Assembly: GCA_028697145.1 (NCBI GenBank)
Contig: JAQVFR010000010.1
Span: 24,614 to 88,613, forward strand
Length of the DNA: 64,000 nucleotides
Reading direction: 5' to 3'
Origin: Actinomycetota bacterium
GTDB taxonomy: Bacteria > Actinomycetota > Geothermincolia > Geothermincolales > RBG-13-55-18
The notes below the pieces were generated by a model that did no database searches, was not told the DNA's origin, and worked only from the letters and a program-made list of their open reading frames with translations. Below, in pieces: positions 33,399 to 47,161 of the stretch; within the stretch, counting starts at the first letter, position 1, and each line of letters opens with the position of its first letter. The position numbers and the translations under genes are program-made.

Positions 33399-33923
33399 AT
33401 GGCGAAAGCGGAAAAGATGGCCAGGGTTGAGGAGATCAGGCGGATGTTCCTCGAACACCGGGTGGTCTTCCTGACCGACTTCAGCGGACTGACCGTGGAG
33501 GAGATCAACAACCTGCGCTTCCAGCTGCGCGATACGGGAGCGGAATACCGCGTGCTCAAGAACACGCTCACCCTGCGGGCGATCACCGGCACCGATTACG
33601 AGGACATGGGGGAGCTCATGACCGGACCGATCGCGGCCGCGTTCGTCGCGGGAGATCCCATGACCGTGGCCAAGGAGCTGATCGCCTTCGCGCGCAACAA
33701 CCAGAAACTCGAGATCAAGGGCGGCTTTATGGAGGGCAAAGTGCTGAAGGCCGCCGACGTGCGCAGCATCGCGACGCTGCCCTCCCGCGAGGTCCTGTTG
33801 GCGAAGGTCGGCGGCGCCCTCAAGTCACCGTTGTATGGGCTGCATAACGTGCTTTCCGGGCCGTACCGCAAGCTCGCCTATGCTCTGCAGGCGGTGGCGG
33901 ATTCTAAGTCGGAGGCTGCCTGA
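33399..33923 (+). CDS. rplJ: 50S ribosomal protein L10
   Basis: A 174-residue L10 ('MAKAEKMARVEEIRRMFLEHRVVFLTDF...', 'LRDTGAEYRVLKNTL'). It anchors L7/L12 dimers to the ribosome and, with them, represses its own operon in many bacteria. ATG 33399 follows GGGAGGAAAGT. The preceding leader and attenuator fit such control. Confidence 0.96.
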   Translation: MAKAEKMARVEEIRRMFLEHRVVFLTDFSGLTVEEINNLRFQLRDTGAEYRVLKNTLTLRAITGTDYEDMGELMTGPIAAAFVAGDPMTVAKELIAFARNNQKLEIKGGFMEGKVLKAADVRSIATLPSREVLLAKVGGALKSPLYGLHNVLSGPYRKLAYALQAVADSKSEAA

Positions 33924-33984
33924 TAACGCGGCTCCCCACGGGGACGCCGGTATTGAGGCGATATCTTACCTGGAGGTGTGAGAA

Positions 33985-34389
33985 TTGGCGGAAAAGAAGA
34001 AGATCAGCCCGGAGGAAATGCTCGATGCCATCGATGCCATGACCGTGCTCGAGCTCAACGAGCTGGTTAAGGCGCTCGAGGAGAAGTACGGCGTCACCGC
34101 CGCGGCCCCGATGGCCGTGATGGCGGGCGGCGCGGCCGCTGCCGCGGGAGGAGAGGAAGGCGGCGAGGAAGCCGAGAAGACGGAGTTCGACGTCGTGCTC
34201 CTGGCGGCCGGGGACCGCAAGGTCCAGGTCATCAAGGAGGTTAAGGCAATCACCGGGCTGGGCCTGAAAGAGGCAAAGGCGTTGGTGGATGATTCTCCCA
34301 AGGCCGTCAAGGAGAAGGTCTCGAGGGACGAGGCCGACCGCCTCGCCGAGCAGCTGCGCGAGGCCGGCGCCCAGGTAGAGATCAAATAA
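33985..34389 (+). CDS. rplL: 50S ribosomal protein L7/L12
   Basis: A 134-residue L7/L12. The N-terminal dimer domain ('[31 protein letters not shown]'), an Ala/Gly/Glu-rich hinge (about 43-60), and the C-terminal domain ('[24 protein letters not shown]') are all present. It recruits GTPase factors. TTG 33985 follows GGAGGTG. Repeats C and D follow the stop. Confidence 0.97.
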   Translation: MAEKKKISPEEMLDAIDAMTVLELNELVKALEEKYGVTAAAPMAVMAGGAAAAAGGEEGGEEAEKTEFDVVLLAAGDRKVQVIKEVKAITGLGLKEAKALVDDSPKAVKEKVSRDEADRLAEQLREAGAQVEIK

Positions 34390-34420
34390 CCGACGATTTA
34401 ATACTTACGTAACGATAGTC

Positions 34421-34506
34421 TGCATCGCGAAAGCGATGGCGACGCCCGAAGGGCGGCGACACAGTGCCAGCGCCTTCACGCCTCCGAGCGTGCAGGCCTG
34501 GCACGT
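34421..34506 (+). repeat. Structured intergenic repeat, copy C
   Basis: 86 bases identical to copy D. Hairpins: ATCGC-GAAA-GCGAT, CGCCC-GAA-GGGCG, and GTGCCAG pairing with CTGGCAC near the end. Confidence 0.85.
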
Positions 34507-34569
34507 ATGCATCTGCGCAACCCACGCTCGATCGATAATCCGCTTGTCTGCGCACATACCTCCGTGGTT

Positions 34570-34655
34570 TGCATCGCGAAAGCGATGGCGACGCCCGAAG
34601 GGCGGCGACACAGTGCCAGCGCCTTCACGCCTCCGAGCGTGCAGGCCTGGCACGT
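34570..34655 (+). repeat. Structured intergenic repeat, copy D
   Basis: 86 bases identical to copy C, 149 bases downstream in the same orientation, so a recent tandem duplication. Confidence 0.85.
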
Positions 34656-34694
34656 GTACGTTTGGATCATGGAACGAACGGATGTACGCAGACA

Positions 34695-35813
34695 TTATTC
34701 CCCTTCCAGCGCCGACCTTATCTCTTCCGCGACGCTGTCTTCCTCGACCCCCAGCCTTTTTTCCAGCAGGGAGCGAGCTTTCTTTCCCCCGATACGTCCC
34801 AGGGACCAGGCGCTCATCCCCCGCACGTTAGGGAAGGGGCTCTCGGTCAGGGACCTCTCCAGGTCCGGTATAAAGCAGGAATCCCCGAGGTTACCCAAGG
34901 CACGGGCGGCGTTCATCTGCCAGCGGTCCATGCGCGACCGGGACATGTAGAAGAACCGTGGCCACACTTTCTCCTCGTAATGTTCGCGATCCATGTGCAG
35001 CAGCGTCATGAGGCCATAATCGGAAGCCCTGGAGTCCAGGTCGGGATCAGCGGGCAGGTCCTTCTTCATCCAGGGGCGATTGCGGGGGCATGCTTCCTGG
35101 CACAGGTCGCAGCCGTATATCCAGGTGCCCATGGGCACGCGCAGCTCTCGCGGGGTGATCTCCTCTCCATAATAGGTGTGGAAGGCGATACAGCGCAGGG
35201 GGTTCATCTTGAGGGGTCCGTAAAGAGCGCCCGTGGGACACGCTTTTATGCAGCGATCGTCGCACTTGGGGGGACAGCCGACTTCCAGGGAGGAATCGTC
35301 GGGATCCAGTTCCACGTCCAAGACCAGCGGCATGATCTCGATCCACGAGGAGCCCTCCATGGCGGCGCCGAAGAAGGCGAAACAGTTTTTTCCGTAGTCG
35401 GCGATGCCTGAGGAGGCCGCGGCCATGCGCGCAGGCACCTCCGCGTCGAAGTACGCCTTGACGCCCTGCTCCCGGGTGAAATCGAGGAAGGCCTTGAACC
35501 TCGCGAACTCCGCCCCGCGCACCTTGCGTTCGTCCACCATGTAACAGCGCCCGTAGAGGCCGGTCAGCTCCTCGGGAAAGCGGTGTCGGTAATAATTGCG
35601 CGCCAGCACCATCAACGATCGGGACCAGGGGTGTTTGGCGCCGGGAGAAGCTCCGCGCAGGGTGCTGAAATAATCGGTGTTCACCCAGGAGTACATCTCC
35701 GGCCTCGACGCTATCTCGTCGATATAGATCGCCATCGGCTCCACGCCCGCGAACCCTGCGGCGACGAACCCGAGTTCCAGGGCTTTCTCCCGCAGCCTTT
35801 CCTTTAAGCTCAT
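34695..35813 (-). CDS. QueG-like Fe-S oxidoreductase (epoxyqueuosine reductase family)
   Basis: A 372-residue cytosolic protein. The N-terminal cobalamin-type domain has 'KALELGFVAAGFAGVEP' and 'GIADYGKNCFAFFGAAMEGSSW'. Two ferredoxin clusters follow: 'CPPKCDDRCIKACPTGAL' and 'CDLCQEACPRN'. The end has HEAT-like helical repeats ('AARALGNLGD', 'SAWSLGRIGG'). QueG reduces epoxyqueuosine to queuosine in tRNA; some differences at 'KGLARRAG...' leave other reductase roles open. ATG 35813 has no SD, but TATATT lies 7 bases upstream, so a leaderless mRNA is possible. Confidence 0.72.
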   Translation of the reverse strand: MSLKERLREKALELGFVAAGFAGVEPMAIYIDEIASRPEMYSWVNTDYFSTLRGASPGAKHPWSRSLMVLARNYYRHRFPEELTGLYGRCYMVDERKVRGAEFARFKAFLDFTREQGVKAYFDAEVPARMAAASSGIADYGKNCFAFFGAAMEGSSWIEIMPLVLDVELDPDDSSLEVGCPPKCDDRCIKACPTGALYGPLKMNPLRCIAFHTYYGEEITPRELRVPMGTWIYGCDLCQEACPRNRPWMKKDLPADPDLDSRASDYGLMTLLHMDREHYEEKVWPRFFYMSRSRMDRWQMNAARALGNLGDSCFIPDLERSLTESPFPNVRGMSAWSLGRIGGKKARSLLEKRLGVEEDSVAEEIRSALEGE

Positions 35814-35906
35814 GCAGCTAATATAACCGCTATCGCAAGAACGCGCATTGAGCATCCTTCTGCCCGCCTCAACCACGTCCCAGAACGGGGCGACCCGTAG
35901 CGCTGT

Positions 35907-35928
35907 GGGCCAGGATTTATCCTGGCCC
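35907..35928. repeat. Perfect palindromic unit
   Basis: GGGCCAGGAT and ATCCTGGCCC around TT. It looks like a REP-type intergenic palindrome and could end queG-like upstream readthrough. Confidence 0.6.
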
Positions 35929-36053
35929 CGACCCCCATTACCTCAAGCCCAACGTAACGATACATAACCTGCCGGTCTGAGCACCCGGCGTTCGCTCAAT
36001 CGCCCATCCGTCTGCCCGCCCCGGCTCGTTCTTTTCCCCGTAGGGCGGGGTCT

Positions 36054-36093
36054 GGTCTTGCGTTTTGCGCCGCAGGCGAGGAATGACAAGACC
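36054..36093. repeat. REP-like inverted repeat GGTCTTG/CAAGACC
   Basis: GGTCTTG (36054-36060) and CAAGACC (36087-36093) flank 26 bases rich in GCG; CTGAC follows. A half-copy AAGACCTGACCCCC occurs again near 36286. Confidence 0.5.
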
Positions 36094-36406
36094 TGACAAC
36101 AGTCCCCATTACCTCAGACAAGGGTATCGATACATAGCCACCCCTACCGTTCGAGACCACTCCCCTCCCAGGGCAACGCCGGGAAGAACATGGATCACCC
36201 CGGATTCATACCTTGGGGCCACGTTTTGCATGCTCGCGACAAAACCCCTGCTGCCAACAGGCGACATACCGTGGTATGCAAAAAACAAGACCTGACCCCC
36301 TTATCACCCTTATCGTATCTCACCCTTCCGTGCGAACGCCGGGTAGTGCTATCCTCAAGGGGATGGAATCGCGCCTGAGGAGCGATATTTTTTGCCTGCC
36401 TGGGAT

Positions 36407-36436
36407 TTGACACCCAACCCTTGATTGTCATAATAT
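36407..36436 (+). promoter_or_regulatory. Promoter for rpoBC
   Basis: TTGACA (36407-36412), 18 bases, TAATAT (36431-36436); CATAAT with a 16-base spacer is the alternative. The leader to the start codon is about 45 bases. Confidence 0.65.
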
Positions 36437-36486
36437 AGTGTTTTGCGTATACGTAGGGAATTTTTGCGCCTCGTGAGGGAAAAGGA

Positions 36487-39831
<3,345 letters not shown>

Positions 39832-39891
39832 TGATTGGCAGAGAATACGCCGCGAGCGATGATGATGGCGACGTTTTAAGGAGGTTGTCCC

Positions 39892-42800
39892 TTGTTGGAC
39901 GTCAATGACTTCGACAAGCTGAAGATCGGTCTCGCCACCCCGGACCAGATAAGGAGCTGGTCCCACGGTGAGGTGAAGAAGCCGGAGACCATCAACTACC
40001 GCACCCTCAAACCGGAGAAGGACGGGCTGTTCTGCGAGAAGATCTTCGGCCCCACACGGGACTGGGAGTGCTACTGCGGCAAGTACAAGAGGGTGCGCTT
40101 CAAGGGCATCATCTGCGAACGCTGCGGCGTGGAGGTCACCCGCGCGCGCGTGCGCCGCGAGAGGATGGGACACATCGAGCTGGCCGCCCCGGTCGCGCAC
40201 ATCTGGTACTTCAAGGGCGTGCCCTCGCGCATGGGCTACCTGCTGGACATCGCCCCCAAGGACCTGGAGAAGATACTCTACTTCGCCTCGTACATAGTCA
40301 CCTACCTTGACGAGGAGAAGAGGCACAAGGACCTCCCCATGCTGGAGGAGGAGCTGGGCGAGGAGATCTCCGAGGTCGAGGAGACGACGCGCAACCGCAT
40401 AGAGGAACTGCGCAACCCCGACGAAGAGGGGGAGGAAGAGGATGCTGTCGAGAAGGCGGAAGAGGGGGAGGAAGCCCCGTCCAAGCCCAAACCCCAGCAG
40501 CTCGAAAAGGAGATCAAGTCCCTGGAGGACAAGGCCAAGAGAAGGATCGAGGAGCTGAAGAGGGTCTTCGAGGAGTTCAAGGCCCTCGAGGTCAGGCAAC
40601 TGGTCGGCGACGAGATGCTCTTCCGCGAGATGCGGGAAAGGTACGGCGACTACTTCCGCGGCGGCATGGGAGCCGAGGCCATGCGGGAGATGCTGGCCAC
40701 GGTGGACCTGGAAGCGGAGGCCACCGAGCTCAGGGAGACCATCCGCAGCTCCAAGGGCCAGAAGAGGCAGCGCGCAACCAAGCGCCTGAAGGTCGTATCG
40801 GCCTTCCTCAACACCGACAACGACCCCACGGCCATGGTGCTCAGCTGCATCCCGGTGATCCCGCCCGACCTGCGCCCCATGGTGCAGCTCGACGGCGGTC
40901 GCTTTGCCACCTCGGATCTCAACGACCTCTACCGGCGGGTGATCAACCGCAACAACCGCCTCAAGAGGCTGCTTGACCTGGGCGCCCCGGAAATCATCGT
41001 CAACAACGAAAAGAGGATGCTGCAGGAGGCGGTGGACGCCCTCTTCGACAACGGGCGCCGCGGGCGCGCGGTTACGGGGCCGGGCAACCGCCCGCTCAAG
41101 TCCCTCTCGGACATGCTCAAGGGAAAGCAGGGGCGCTTCCGCCAGAACCTGCTGGGCAAGAGGGTGGACTACTCCGGCCGCTCCGTCATCGTGGTGGGCC
41201 CCAACCTCAAGTTGCACCAGTGCGGTCTGCCCAAGCAGATGGCCCTGGAGCTGTTCAAACCATTCGTGATGAAACTCCTGGTGGACAAGGAGTACGCCCA
41301 GAACATAAAGAGCGCCAAGAGGATGGTGGAGCGCCAGCGCCCCGAGGTTTGGGACGTGCTGGACGAGGTCATCCAGGAGCACCCCGTCCTCCTCAACCGC
41401 GCCCCCACCCTGCACCGCCTGGGCATACAGGCCTTCGAGCCGGTGCTGGTGGAGGGCAAAGCCATACAGATCCATCCCCTGGTATGCACCGCTTTCAACG
41501 CCGACTTCGACGGGGACCAGATGGCGGTGCACCTGCCGCTCTCGTCCGAGGCGCAGGCGGAGTCGCGTATCCTCATGCTCTCGGCACATAACATCCTCTC
41601 CCCGGCCCACGGCCGCCCCATCACCACCCCCACCCAGGACATGGTGCTCGGGGCTTCCTACCTCACGGTGGTGAAGGAGGGGGAGAAGGGCGAGGGCAAG
41701 GTCTTCGCTTCCGCCGACGAAGCTGTCATGGCCTACGAGTTCAAGGAGGTGGCCCTGCACGCACCCGTCAAGGTGCGCATCCGCAAGAAAGGGCGTCCCG
41801 CCAAGGTCATGGACACCTCGGTGGGCAGGGCGATATTCAACTCCGCCCTGCCGGAAGACTACCCCTATATCAACGAGCCCATCAACAAGACGAGCCTGCA
41901 GCAGATCGTCACCGACGTGGCCATCCGTTACGACACCGCTAAGACGGCCGAGATACTGGACAACATCAAGCGCGTCGGTTTCCATTTCGCCACCCGCGCG
42001 GGCATAACCATCTCCGTGCAGGACATCACCGTGCCCCCGGACAAGGAGCAGATCCTCGAGACCCCGGAGGCTGAGGTGGAGAAGATCGAGGAAAACTACA
42101 AGCGCGGGCTGATCACCGACGACGAGCGGCACCAGCGCGTGGTCGAGCTGTGGACCGAGGCTACCGACGAGGTCACCGAGGCCATGGAGCGCTCCTTCGA
42201 CACCTTCAATCCCATTTTCCTCATGGCCAACTCGGGGGCGCGCGGCAACATCAAGCAGATCCGCCAGCTCGCGGGAATGCGCGGACTGGTGGCCAACCCC
42301 AAGGGCGAGATCATCGACCGTCCCATCAAGAGCAACTTCCGCGAGGGGCTCACCGTGCTGGAGTACTTCATCTCCACCCACGGGGCCAGGAAAGGCCTTG
42401 CTGACACCGCGCTCAGGACCGCCGACTCCGGTTACCTTACCCGGCGCCTGGTGGACGTTTCCCAGGAGGTCATCGTGAGGGAGCTCGACTGCGGCACGGA
42501 TAAAGGCATACCGGTCAAGGTGCTCAACGCCCAGGGCGAGATCAACAACTCGCTGGCGGCGAGGATTGCCCTGAAGAGGATTTCGAACCCGAAAACCAGG
42601 GAAGTCATAGTCCCCAAGAACGGGGAGATCGATCTGGAGGCGGTGGAGAAGCTCGCCAAGTTGGGCATCGAGGAGGTAATGGTGCGCTCGGTGATGACCT
42701 GCGAGGCGCGCAACGGGGTGTGCAGCCGCTGCTATGGCAGAATGCTGGCCACAGGCAGGCTGGTGGAGATAGGCGAGGCGGTGGGGATCATAGCCGCACA

Positions 42801-43950
42801 GTCCATCGGCGAGCCAGGGACCCAGCTCACCATGCGCACCTTCCACACCGGCGGCGTCGCCGGGGAGGACATCACCCACGGCCTGCCCAGGGTGGTCGAG
42901 CTCTTCGAGGCGCGCAAGCCCAAGGGCCAGGCGGTTATCGCCGATATCTCCGGCACGGTCTCAATAGAGGAGTCCGAGAAGGCGCGCAAGATTACCATCA
43001 CCGGCTCCGCAAGCAAGGAACGCGCCTACCAGGTGCCGCGCCGCGCCCGCCTCAGGGTGCGCGACGGCCAGGAGGTCGCGGCGGGAGAGCAGCTCATCGA
43101 GGGATCCGCCAATCCCCACGACATCCTGCGCGTGCTGGGGCCGCAGTCGGCCCAACTGTACATGGTGCAGGAGGTGCAGGAGGTATACAAGAGCCAGGGC
43201 GTGGACATCCACGACAAGCACATCGAGCTCATCGTCCGCCAGATGATGAAGAAGGTGGAGGTGGTGGAGGCCGGCGATACAGACCTGCTGCCGGGAGAGA
43301 AGGTCGACCGCGAGGTCTTCGCCGAGGTCAACGAGGCGGTAGTGGCGGCGGGGGGCGAGCCCGCGTCGGCGCGGCAGATGCTCCTGGGCATCACCAAGGC
43401 CTCCCTGGCAACGGATTCCTTCCTGTCGGCGGCCTCCTTCCAGGAGACCACGCGCGTGCTCACCGACGCCGCCATATCCGGCAAGGTCGACCCCCTGCTG
43501 GGGCTGAAGGAGAACGTGATAATAGGCAAGCTCATCCCCGCGGGGACGGGCATGAGCCGCTACCGCAACATCAAGGTCAAGCCCAAGCATGTCGGCATCA
43601 GCCTGCTCGAGGAAGTCGAGGCGTTGACCATGGGAGCGGGGAGGACAGGCGCGCCAACCGTGCAGGAGCTGGAGGAACTCTTCGGCAGCCAGGCCGTATC
43701 GGCGGCGATGGAGGCGGACGAGACCGACATCGCGGACCTCAATCTCTCGGCGAGGACCCAGAACCTGCTCAAGCAGGCGAACGTCAACACCAGGGGCGAC
43801 CTCCTGAGGCTGAACGAGGACGACCTCTACGAGGCCGGGCTCGGCAAAGGCAACGTTGAGGAGTTGAAGCGGACGGGTCTGCTGAAGGAGCCCGAGCTGG
43901 AGGAAATAGGAGAGTTGCCAGGAATGGAGGAAGCCGGGGAAGCGGAGTAG
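39892..43950 (+). CDS. rpoC: RNA polymerase beta' subunit with RpoA-CTD-like tail
   Basis: A 1352-residue beta' subunit. Zinc 1 is Cys60, 62, 75, 78; the catalytic NADFDGD is at 536-542; zinc 2 includes '[11 protein letters not shown]' near 930. An acidic/charged insert lies at about 150-215. The conserved core ends near residue 1250. From about 1278 to 1330 a helix-hairpin-helix-like segment ('[20 protein letters not shown]', then '[11 protein letters not shown]', '[11 protein letters not shown]') aligns with the RpoA C-terminal domain, keeping the Arg, Asn and Lys of E. coli 265, 268 and 271. An acidic tail follows. TTG 39892 follows AAGGAGG. Confidence 0.96.
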   Translation: MLDVNDFDKLKIGLATPDQIRSWSHGEVKKPETINYRTLKPEKDGLFCEKIFGPTRDWECYCGKYKRVRFKGIICERCGVEVTRARVRRERMGHIELAAPVAHIWYFKGVPSRMGYLLDIAPKDLEKILYFASYIVTYLDEEKRHKDLPMLEEELGEEISEVEETTRNRIEELRNPDEEGEEEDAVEKAEEGEEAPSKPKPQQLEKEIKSLEDKAKRRIEELKRVFEEFKALEVRQLVGDEMLFREMRERYGDYFRGGMGAEAMREMLATVDLEAEATELRETIRSSKGQKRQRATKRLKVVSAFLNTDNDPTAMVLSCIPVIPPDLRPMVQLDGGRFATSDLNDLYRRVINRNNRLKRLLDLGAPEIIVNNEKRMLQEAVDALFDNGRRGRAVTGPGNRPLKSLSDMLKGKQGRFRQNLLGKRVDYSGRSVIVVGPNLKLHQCGLPKQMALELFKPFVMKLLVDKEYAQNIKSAKRMVERQRPEVWDVLDEVIQEHPVLLNRAPTLHRLGIQAFEPVLVEGKAIQIHPLVCTAFNADFDGDQMAVHLPLSSEAQAESRILMLSAHNILSPAHGRPITTPTQDMVLGASYLTVVKEGEKGEGKVFASADEAVMAYEFKEVALHAPVKVRIRKKGRPAKVMDTSVGRAIFNSALPEDYPYINEPINKTSLQQIVTDVAIRYDTAKTAEILDNIKRVGFHFATRAGITISVQDITVPPDKEQILETPEAEVEKIEENYKRGLITDDERHQRVVELWTEATDEVTEAMERSFDTFNPIFLMANSGARGNIKQIRQLAGMRGLVANPKGEIIDRPIKSNFREGLTVLEYFISTHGARKGLADTALRTADSGYLTRRLVDVSQEVIVRELDCGTDKGIPVKVLNAQGEINNSLAARIALKRISNPKTREVIVPKNGEIDLEAVEKLAKLGIEEVMVRSVMTCEARNGVCSRCYGRMLATGRLVEIGEAVGIIAAQSIGEPGTQLTMRTFHTGGVAGEDITHGLPRVVELFEARKPKGQAVIADISGTVSIEESEKARKITITGSASKERAYQVPRRARLRVRDGQEVAAGEQLIEGSANPHDILRVLGPQSAQLYMVQEVQEVYKSQGVDIHDKHIELIVRQMMKKVEVVEAGDTDLLPGEKVDREVFAEVNEAVVAAGGEPASARQMLLGITKASLATDSFLSAASFQETTRVLTDAAISGKVDPLLGLKENVIIGKLIPAGTGMSRYRNIKVKPKHVGISLLEEVEALTMGAGRTGAPTVQELEELFGSQAVSAAMEADETDIADLNLSARTQNLLKQANVNTRGDLLRLNEDDLYEAGLGKGNVEELKRTGLLKEPELEEIGELPGMEEAGEAE

Positions 43951-43977
43951 GCGATCTGACCCTTGCCGGAGGATCAA

Positions 43978-44006
43978 TTGACACCCCCATGGGGTGATGG
44001 TAAACT
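43978..44006 (+). promoter_or_regulatory. Promoter for str operon with palindrome in spacer
   Basis: TTGACA (43978-43983), 17 bases, TAAACT (44001-44006). CACCCC-CAT-GGGGTG (43982-43996) is a perfect palindrome lying between the -35 and -10 boxes, a good operator position. Confidence 0.65.
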
Positions 44007-44073
44007 TTCGCTTTGGTATGTTTGATGTAAAAAAGCAGGTAGAAAAGGTGATTATTCTCCGGAGGAGGTAGAT

Positions 44074-44451
44074 TTGCCGACCATCAACCAGTTGGTACGC
44101 AAGGGCCGTACGGACAAGAGGAAGAAGACGAAGACGCCCGCGCTGCAGGGGTGTCCCCAGAGGAGGGGCGTGTGCACGCAGGTGAAGACGTCTACCCCCA
44201 AGAAGCCAAACTCGGCTCTGCGCAAGATCGCCAGGGTAAGGTTGACCAACGGCATCGAGGTCACCTCCTACATTCCGGGGATCGGCCATAACCTGCAGGA
44301 ACACTCCATCGTCCTGGTGAGGGGAGGCAGGGTAAAGGACCTCCCGGGGGTGCGCTACAAGATCATCCGCGGCACCCTGGACGCGGCCGGCGTGGTCGAC
44401 CGCAAGCAGTCCCGGTCCCGCTACGGTACGAAGAAAACGGCCGGCCTTTAG
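44074..44451 (+). CDS. rpsL: 30S ribosomal protein S12
   Basis: A 125-residue S12 of the decoding centre. '[11 protein letters not shown]' and '[13 protein letters not shown]' keep the lysines whose changes give streptomycin resistance, so a sensitive type is expected. TTG 44074 follows GGAGGAGG. First gene of the str operon. Confidence 0.97.
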   Translation: MPTINQLVRKGRTDKRKKTKTPALQGCPQRRGVCTQVKTSTPKKPNSALRKIARVRLTNGIEVTSYIPGIGHNLQEHSIVLVRGGRVKDLPGVRYKIIRGTLDAAGVVDRKQSRSRYGTKKTAGL

Positions 44452-44473
44452 GCCTGAGAATCGAGGAGAGAAA

Positions 44474-44944
44474 ATGCCGAGAAAAGGACCAGCGCCGAAA
44501 AGGGAGATCCCGCCGGATACCAGGTACCACAGCGTCCTGGTGGAGCAGTATATACGGAAGATTATGCTCGATGGCAAGAAGAGCACGGCGGAGAAGGTCG
44601 TCTACGGCGCCCTGGATATCCTGCGGGAAAAAACGGGCAACGACCCGCTGGTGATACTGCGCAAGGCGACGGACAACGTACGACCCGTGCTCGAGGTGCG
44701 CTCGCGCCGCGTGGGAGGAGCAAGCTACCAGGTGCCGGTAGAAGTGCGGCCGCGCCGCAGCACCACCCTGGCCATCAGGTGGATTACCAACTATTCGCGC
44801 CAGCGCAAGGAGAAGACGATGATGGAGCGTTTCGCGAACGAGCTGCTGGACGCGTCCAGCGGCATGGGAGCATCGATAAAGAAGAAGGAAGACCTGCACA
44901 AGATGGCCGAGGCCAACAAGGCCTTCGCCCATTACCGGTGGTAG
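44474..44944 (+). CDS. rpsG: 30S ribosomal protein S7
   Basis: A 156-residue S7 of standard length ('[20 protein letters not shown]', '[16 protein letters not shown]', '[10 protein letters not shown]'). It nucleates the 30S head. Two bases separate its stop from the fusA ATG, suggesting coupling. Confidence 0.97.
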   Translation: MPRKGPAPKREIPPDTRYHSVLVEQYIRKIMLDGKKSTAEKVVYGALDILREKTGNDPLVILRKATDNVRPVLEVRSRRVGGASYQVPVEVRPRRSTTLAIRWITNYSRQRKEKTMMERFANELLDASSGMGASIKKKEDLHKMAEANKAFAHYRW

Positions 44945-44945
44945 T

Positions 44946-47075
44946 ATGAAGGTAACGACGTCGAACAGGGTTGAGAAATTGAGCGGGGAAGAGGAGCGCT
45001 TCCCGCTCGAGCGCGTACGCAACATCGGCATCATTTCGCATATCGACGCCGGCAAGACCACCACGACCGAGAGGATCCTCTTCTACACCGGAAAGACCTA
45101 CAAGATGGGCGAGGTCCACGATGGCTCCACGGTAATGGACTGGATGATACAGGAGCAGGAGAGGGGGATCACCATCACCAGCGCGGCCACCACCTGTTTC
45201 TGGAACGACCATAAGATCAACATTATAGATACACCCGGGCACGTGGACTTCACTGTAGAGGTAGAACGCTCCCTGAGGGTGTTGGACGGCGCCATAGCCA
45301 TCCTCGATGCCGTTGCCGGCGTGGAGCCGCAGACGGAGACGGTATGGAGGCAGGCGGACCACTACGGCGTGCCGCGCATATGTTATGTCAACAAGATGGA
45401 CCGCCCCGGTGCCGACTATTTCGGCTGCGTAGAGATGATCGAGAGCCGTTTCGATTCGCGGCCGGTGGCGGTTCAGATACCCATAGGCGAGGAGGGCGAA
45501 TTCGCTGGTTTCGTGGACCTGGTGGAGATGCGGGCCATGGTGTACACGGATGAGCTGGGCACGGAGTGGGAATGGCGGGAGATCCCCGAGGACCTGACCG
45601 TCGTGGCCGAGCTCTACCATCATGCCCTGGTGGAGACGTGCGCCGCATATGACGACGAACTCATGGACAAGTATCTGAAGGGCGAGGAGAAGGTCAGCGT
45701 CGAGGATATAAAGCGCGGCATGCGCGCAGGGGTGCTGGCCTGCGAGATCACCCCGGTCTTCTGCGGCTCCTCATTCCGCAACAAGGGCGTGCAGCCGCTC
45801 CTGGGCGGGGTGGTGGAATATCTCCCCTCACCGCTGGATATACCTCCGGTGGAGGGGATACACCTGGGCAAGGAGGAGAAAAAGGAGACCAGGAAGGCAT
45901 CCGACGACGAGCCCTTCGCCGCCCTGGCCTTCAAGGTCGTGTCCGACCCCTTCGTGGGCAAACTCATTTATATAAGGGTCTATTCCGGCACCCTGCGTAC
46001 GGGATCGACGATATATAACAGCACGCGCAGGAAGAAGGAGCGCGTCGGCCGCCTGCTGCAGATGCACGCGAATCACCGCGCGGAACGCGAGAACATCTAT
46101 GCCGGGGATATCGTGGCGGCCGTCGGCCTCAGGGAGACCCATACCGGGGACACCCTGTGTTCGGCCCACCGCCCCATCCTCCTCGAGTCCATGGAGTTCC
46201 CCGAGCCGGTCATCTCCGTGGCTATCGAGCCCAAGACCAAAGCCGACCAGGACAAGCTCAGCGTGGCCATGGAGCGCATCTCCGATGAGGACCCCACCTT
46301 CCGGGTGAGGCTTGACCCCGAGACGGGCCAGACCATCATCTCGGGCATGGGGGAACTGCACCTGGAGATAATCGTGGACCGCCTGCTGCGGGAGTTCGGG
46401 GTGGGCGCCAACGTCGGACGTCCCCAGGTGTCCTACCGCGAGACCATCCGCGGGCACGCCCGGGGGGTGGAGGGGAAGTTCATCCGCCAGACGGGCGGGC
46501 ACGGACAATACGGCCACGTGGTCATCGACGTCGAGCCCCTGCCGCCGGGAAGCGGGTTCGAGTTCGAGAGCAAGGTCACCGGCAACGCCATCCCCAAGGA
46601 GTTCATCCCCGCGGTGAAGCAGGGCGTGAAGGGGGCCATGGAGTTCGGCACCCTTGCCGGATACCCGGTCGTGGACGTCAAGGTCATCCTCAGGAACGGT
46701 TCCTACCACGAGGTGGACTCGTCGGAGCTGGCCTTCAAGGCGGCGGGATCGGCCGCGTTCCAGGAGGCGCTGCGCCGGGCGGAACCCGTGTTGCTGGAGC
46801 CGGTCATGAGGACGAAGATAACCGTCGCCGAGGAATACCTGGGCGACATCATAGCGGACGTAAACGCCAGGCGCGGCAAGGTGGAGGGCATGGAGATGCG
46901 CGGAAAATTGCAGGTGGTCAACGCCCTTATCCCGCTGGCCGAGACCTTCGGGTATGCCACGGACATACGCTCCCTCAGCCAGGGAAGGGCAACGCATCAC
47001 ATGCAGTTCTCGCATTACAGCGAGGTCCCCTCCGGCATAGCCGCGGAGATAGTACGGCGAATAAAAGGTGAGTAA
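44946..47075 (+). CDS. fusA: Elongation factor G
   Basis: A 709-residue translocase GTPase. G1 is SHIDAGKTT (31-39), G3 DTPGH and G4 NKMD follow. The N-terminus is about 15-20 residues longer than usual ('[22 protein letters not shown]'), starting one base after the rpsG stop. The C-terminal domains IV-V are complete. It drives tRNA-mRNA movement on the ribosome. Confidence 0.97.
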   Translation: MKVTTSNRVEKLSGEEERFPLERVRNIGIISHIDAGKTTTTERILFYTGKTYKMGEVHDGSTVMDWMIQEQERGITITSAATTCFWNDHKINIIDTPGHVDFTVEVERSLRVLDGAIAILDAVAGVEPQTETVWRQADHYGVPRICYVNKMDRPGADYFGCVEMIESRFDSRPVAVQIPIGEEGEFAGFVDLVEMRAMVYTDELGTEWEWREIPEDLTVVAELYHHALVETCAAYDDELMDKYLKGEEKVSVEDIKRGMRAGVLACEITPVFCGSSFRNKGVQPLLGGVVEYLPSPLDIPPVEGIHLGKEEKKETRKASDDEPFAALAFKVVSDPFVGKLIYIRVYSGTLRTGSTIYNSTRRKKERVGRLLQMHANHRAERENIYAGDIVAAVGLRETHTGDTLCSAHRPILLESMEFPEPVISVAIEPKTKADQDKLSVAMERISDEDPTFRVRLDPETGQTIISGMGELHLEIIVDRLLREFGVGANVGRPQVSYRETIRGHARGVEGKFIRQTGGHGQYGHVVIDVEPLPPGSGFEFESKVTGNAIPKEFIPAVKQGVKGAMEFGTLAGYPVVDVKVILRNGSYHEVDSSELAFKAAGSAAFQEALRRAEPVLLEPVMRTKITVAEEYLGDIIADVNARRGKVEGMEMRGKLQVVNALIPLAETFGYATDIRSLSQGRATHHMQFSHYSEVPSGIAAEIVRRIKGE

Positions 47076-47161
47076 TGAGGGCTTGTAACAGGGCCTGTGG
47101 GCATTTAGAATAGGGAAGTTGTGTCCAAAGCGCGACACGCTGATGATCCAGGAGGAATAAA

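Larger units (their letters stand above)
34390..34694. other. rplL to QueG-like intergenic region
   Basis: 305 bases between convergent genes, mostly filled by repeat copies C and D and their linker. No T-tract terminator seen; the repeats' hairpins may serve as 3' ends. Open frames here run through repeats and look non-coding. Confidence 0.6.
35814..36486. other. Repeat-rich upstream region of rpoB
   Basis: 673 bases with no credible gene. It has a perfect 10-bp palindrome (35907-35928), a pair of diverged direct repeats (35933-35970 and 36104-36139), a GGTCTTG/CAAGACC inverted repeat (36054-36093), two GACCTGAC motifs (36090s and 36290s), and the rpoB promoter near 36407. Confidence 0.65.

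Noticed and set aside
34421..34655. Two-copy repeat as a CRISPR array
   Set aside because: Only two full 86-base copies, with related inverted and diverged copies elsewhere and no cas genes.
34436..34950. Open frames of 130-280 codons through repeats C and D
   Set aside because: Their N-termini are the duplicated repeat and the rest is antisense to the QueG-like gene; no SD or family pattern.
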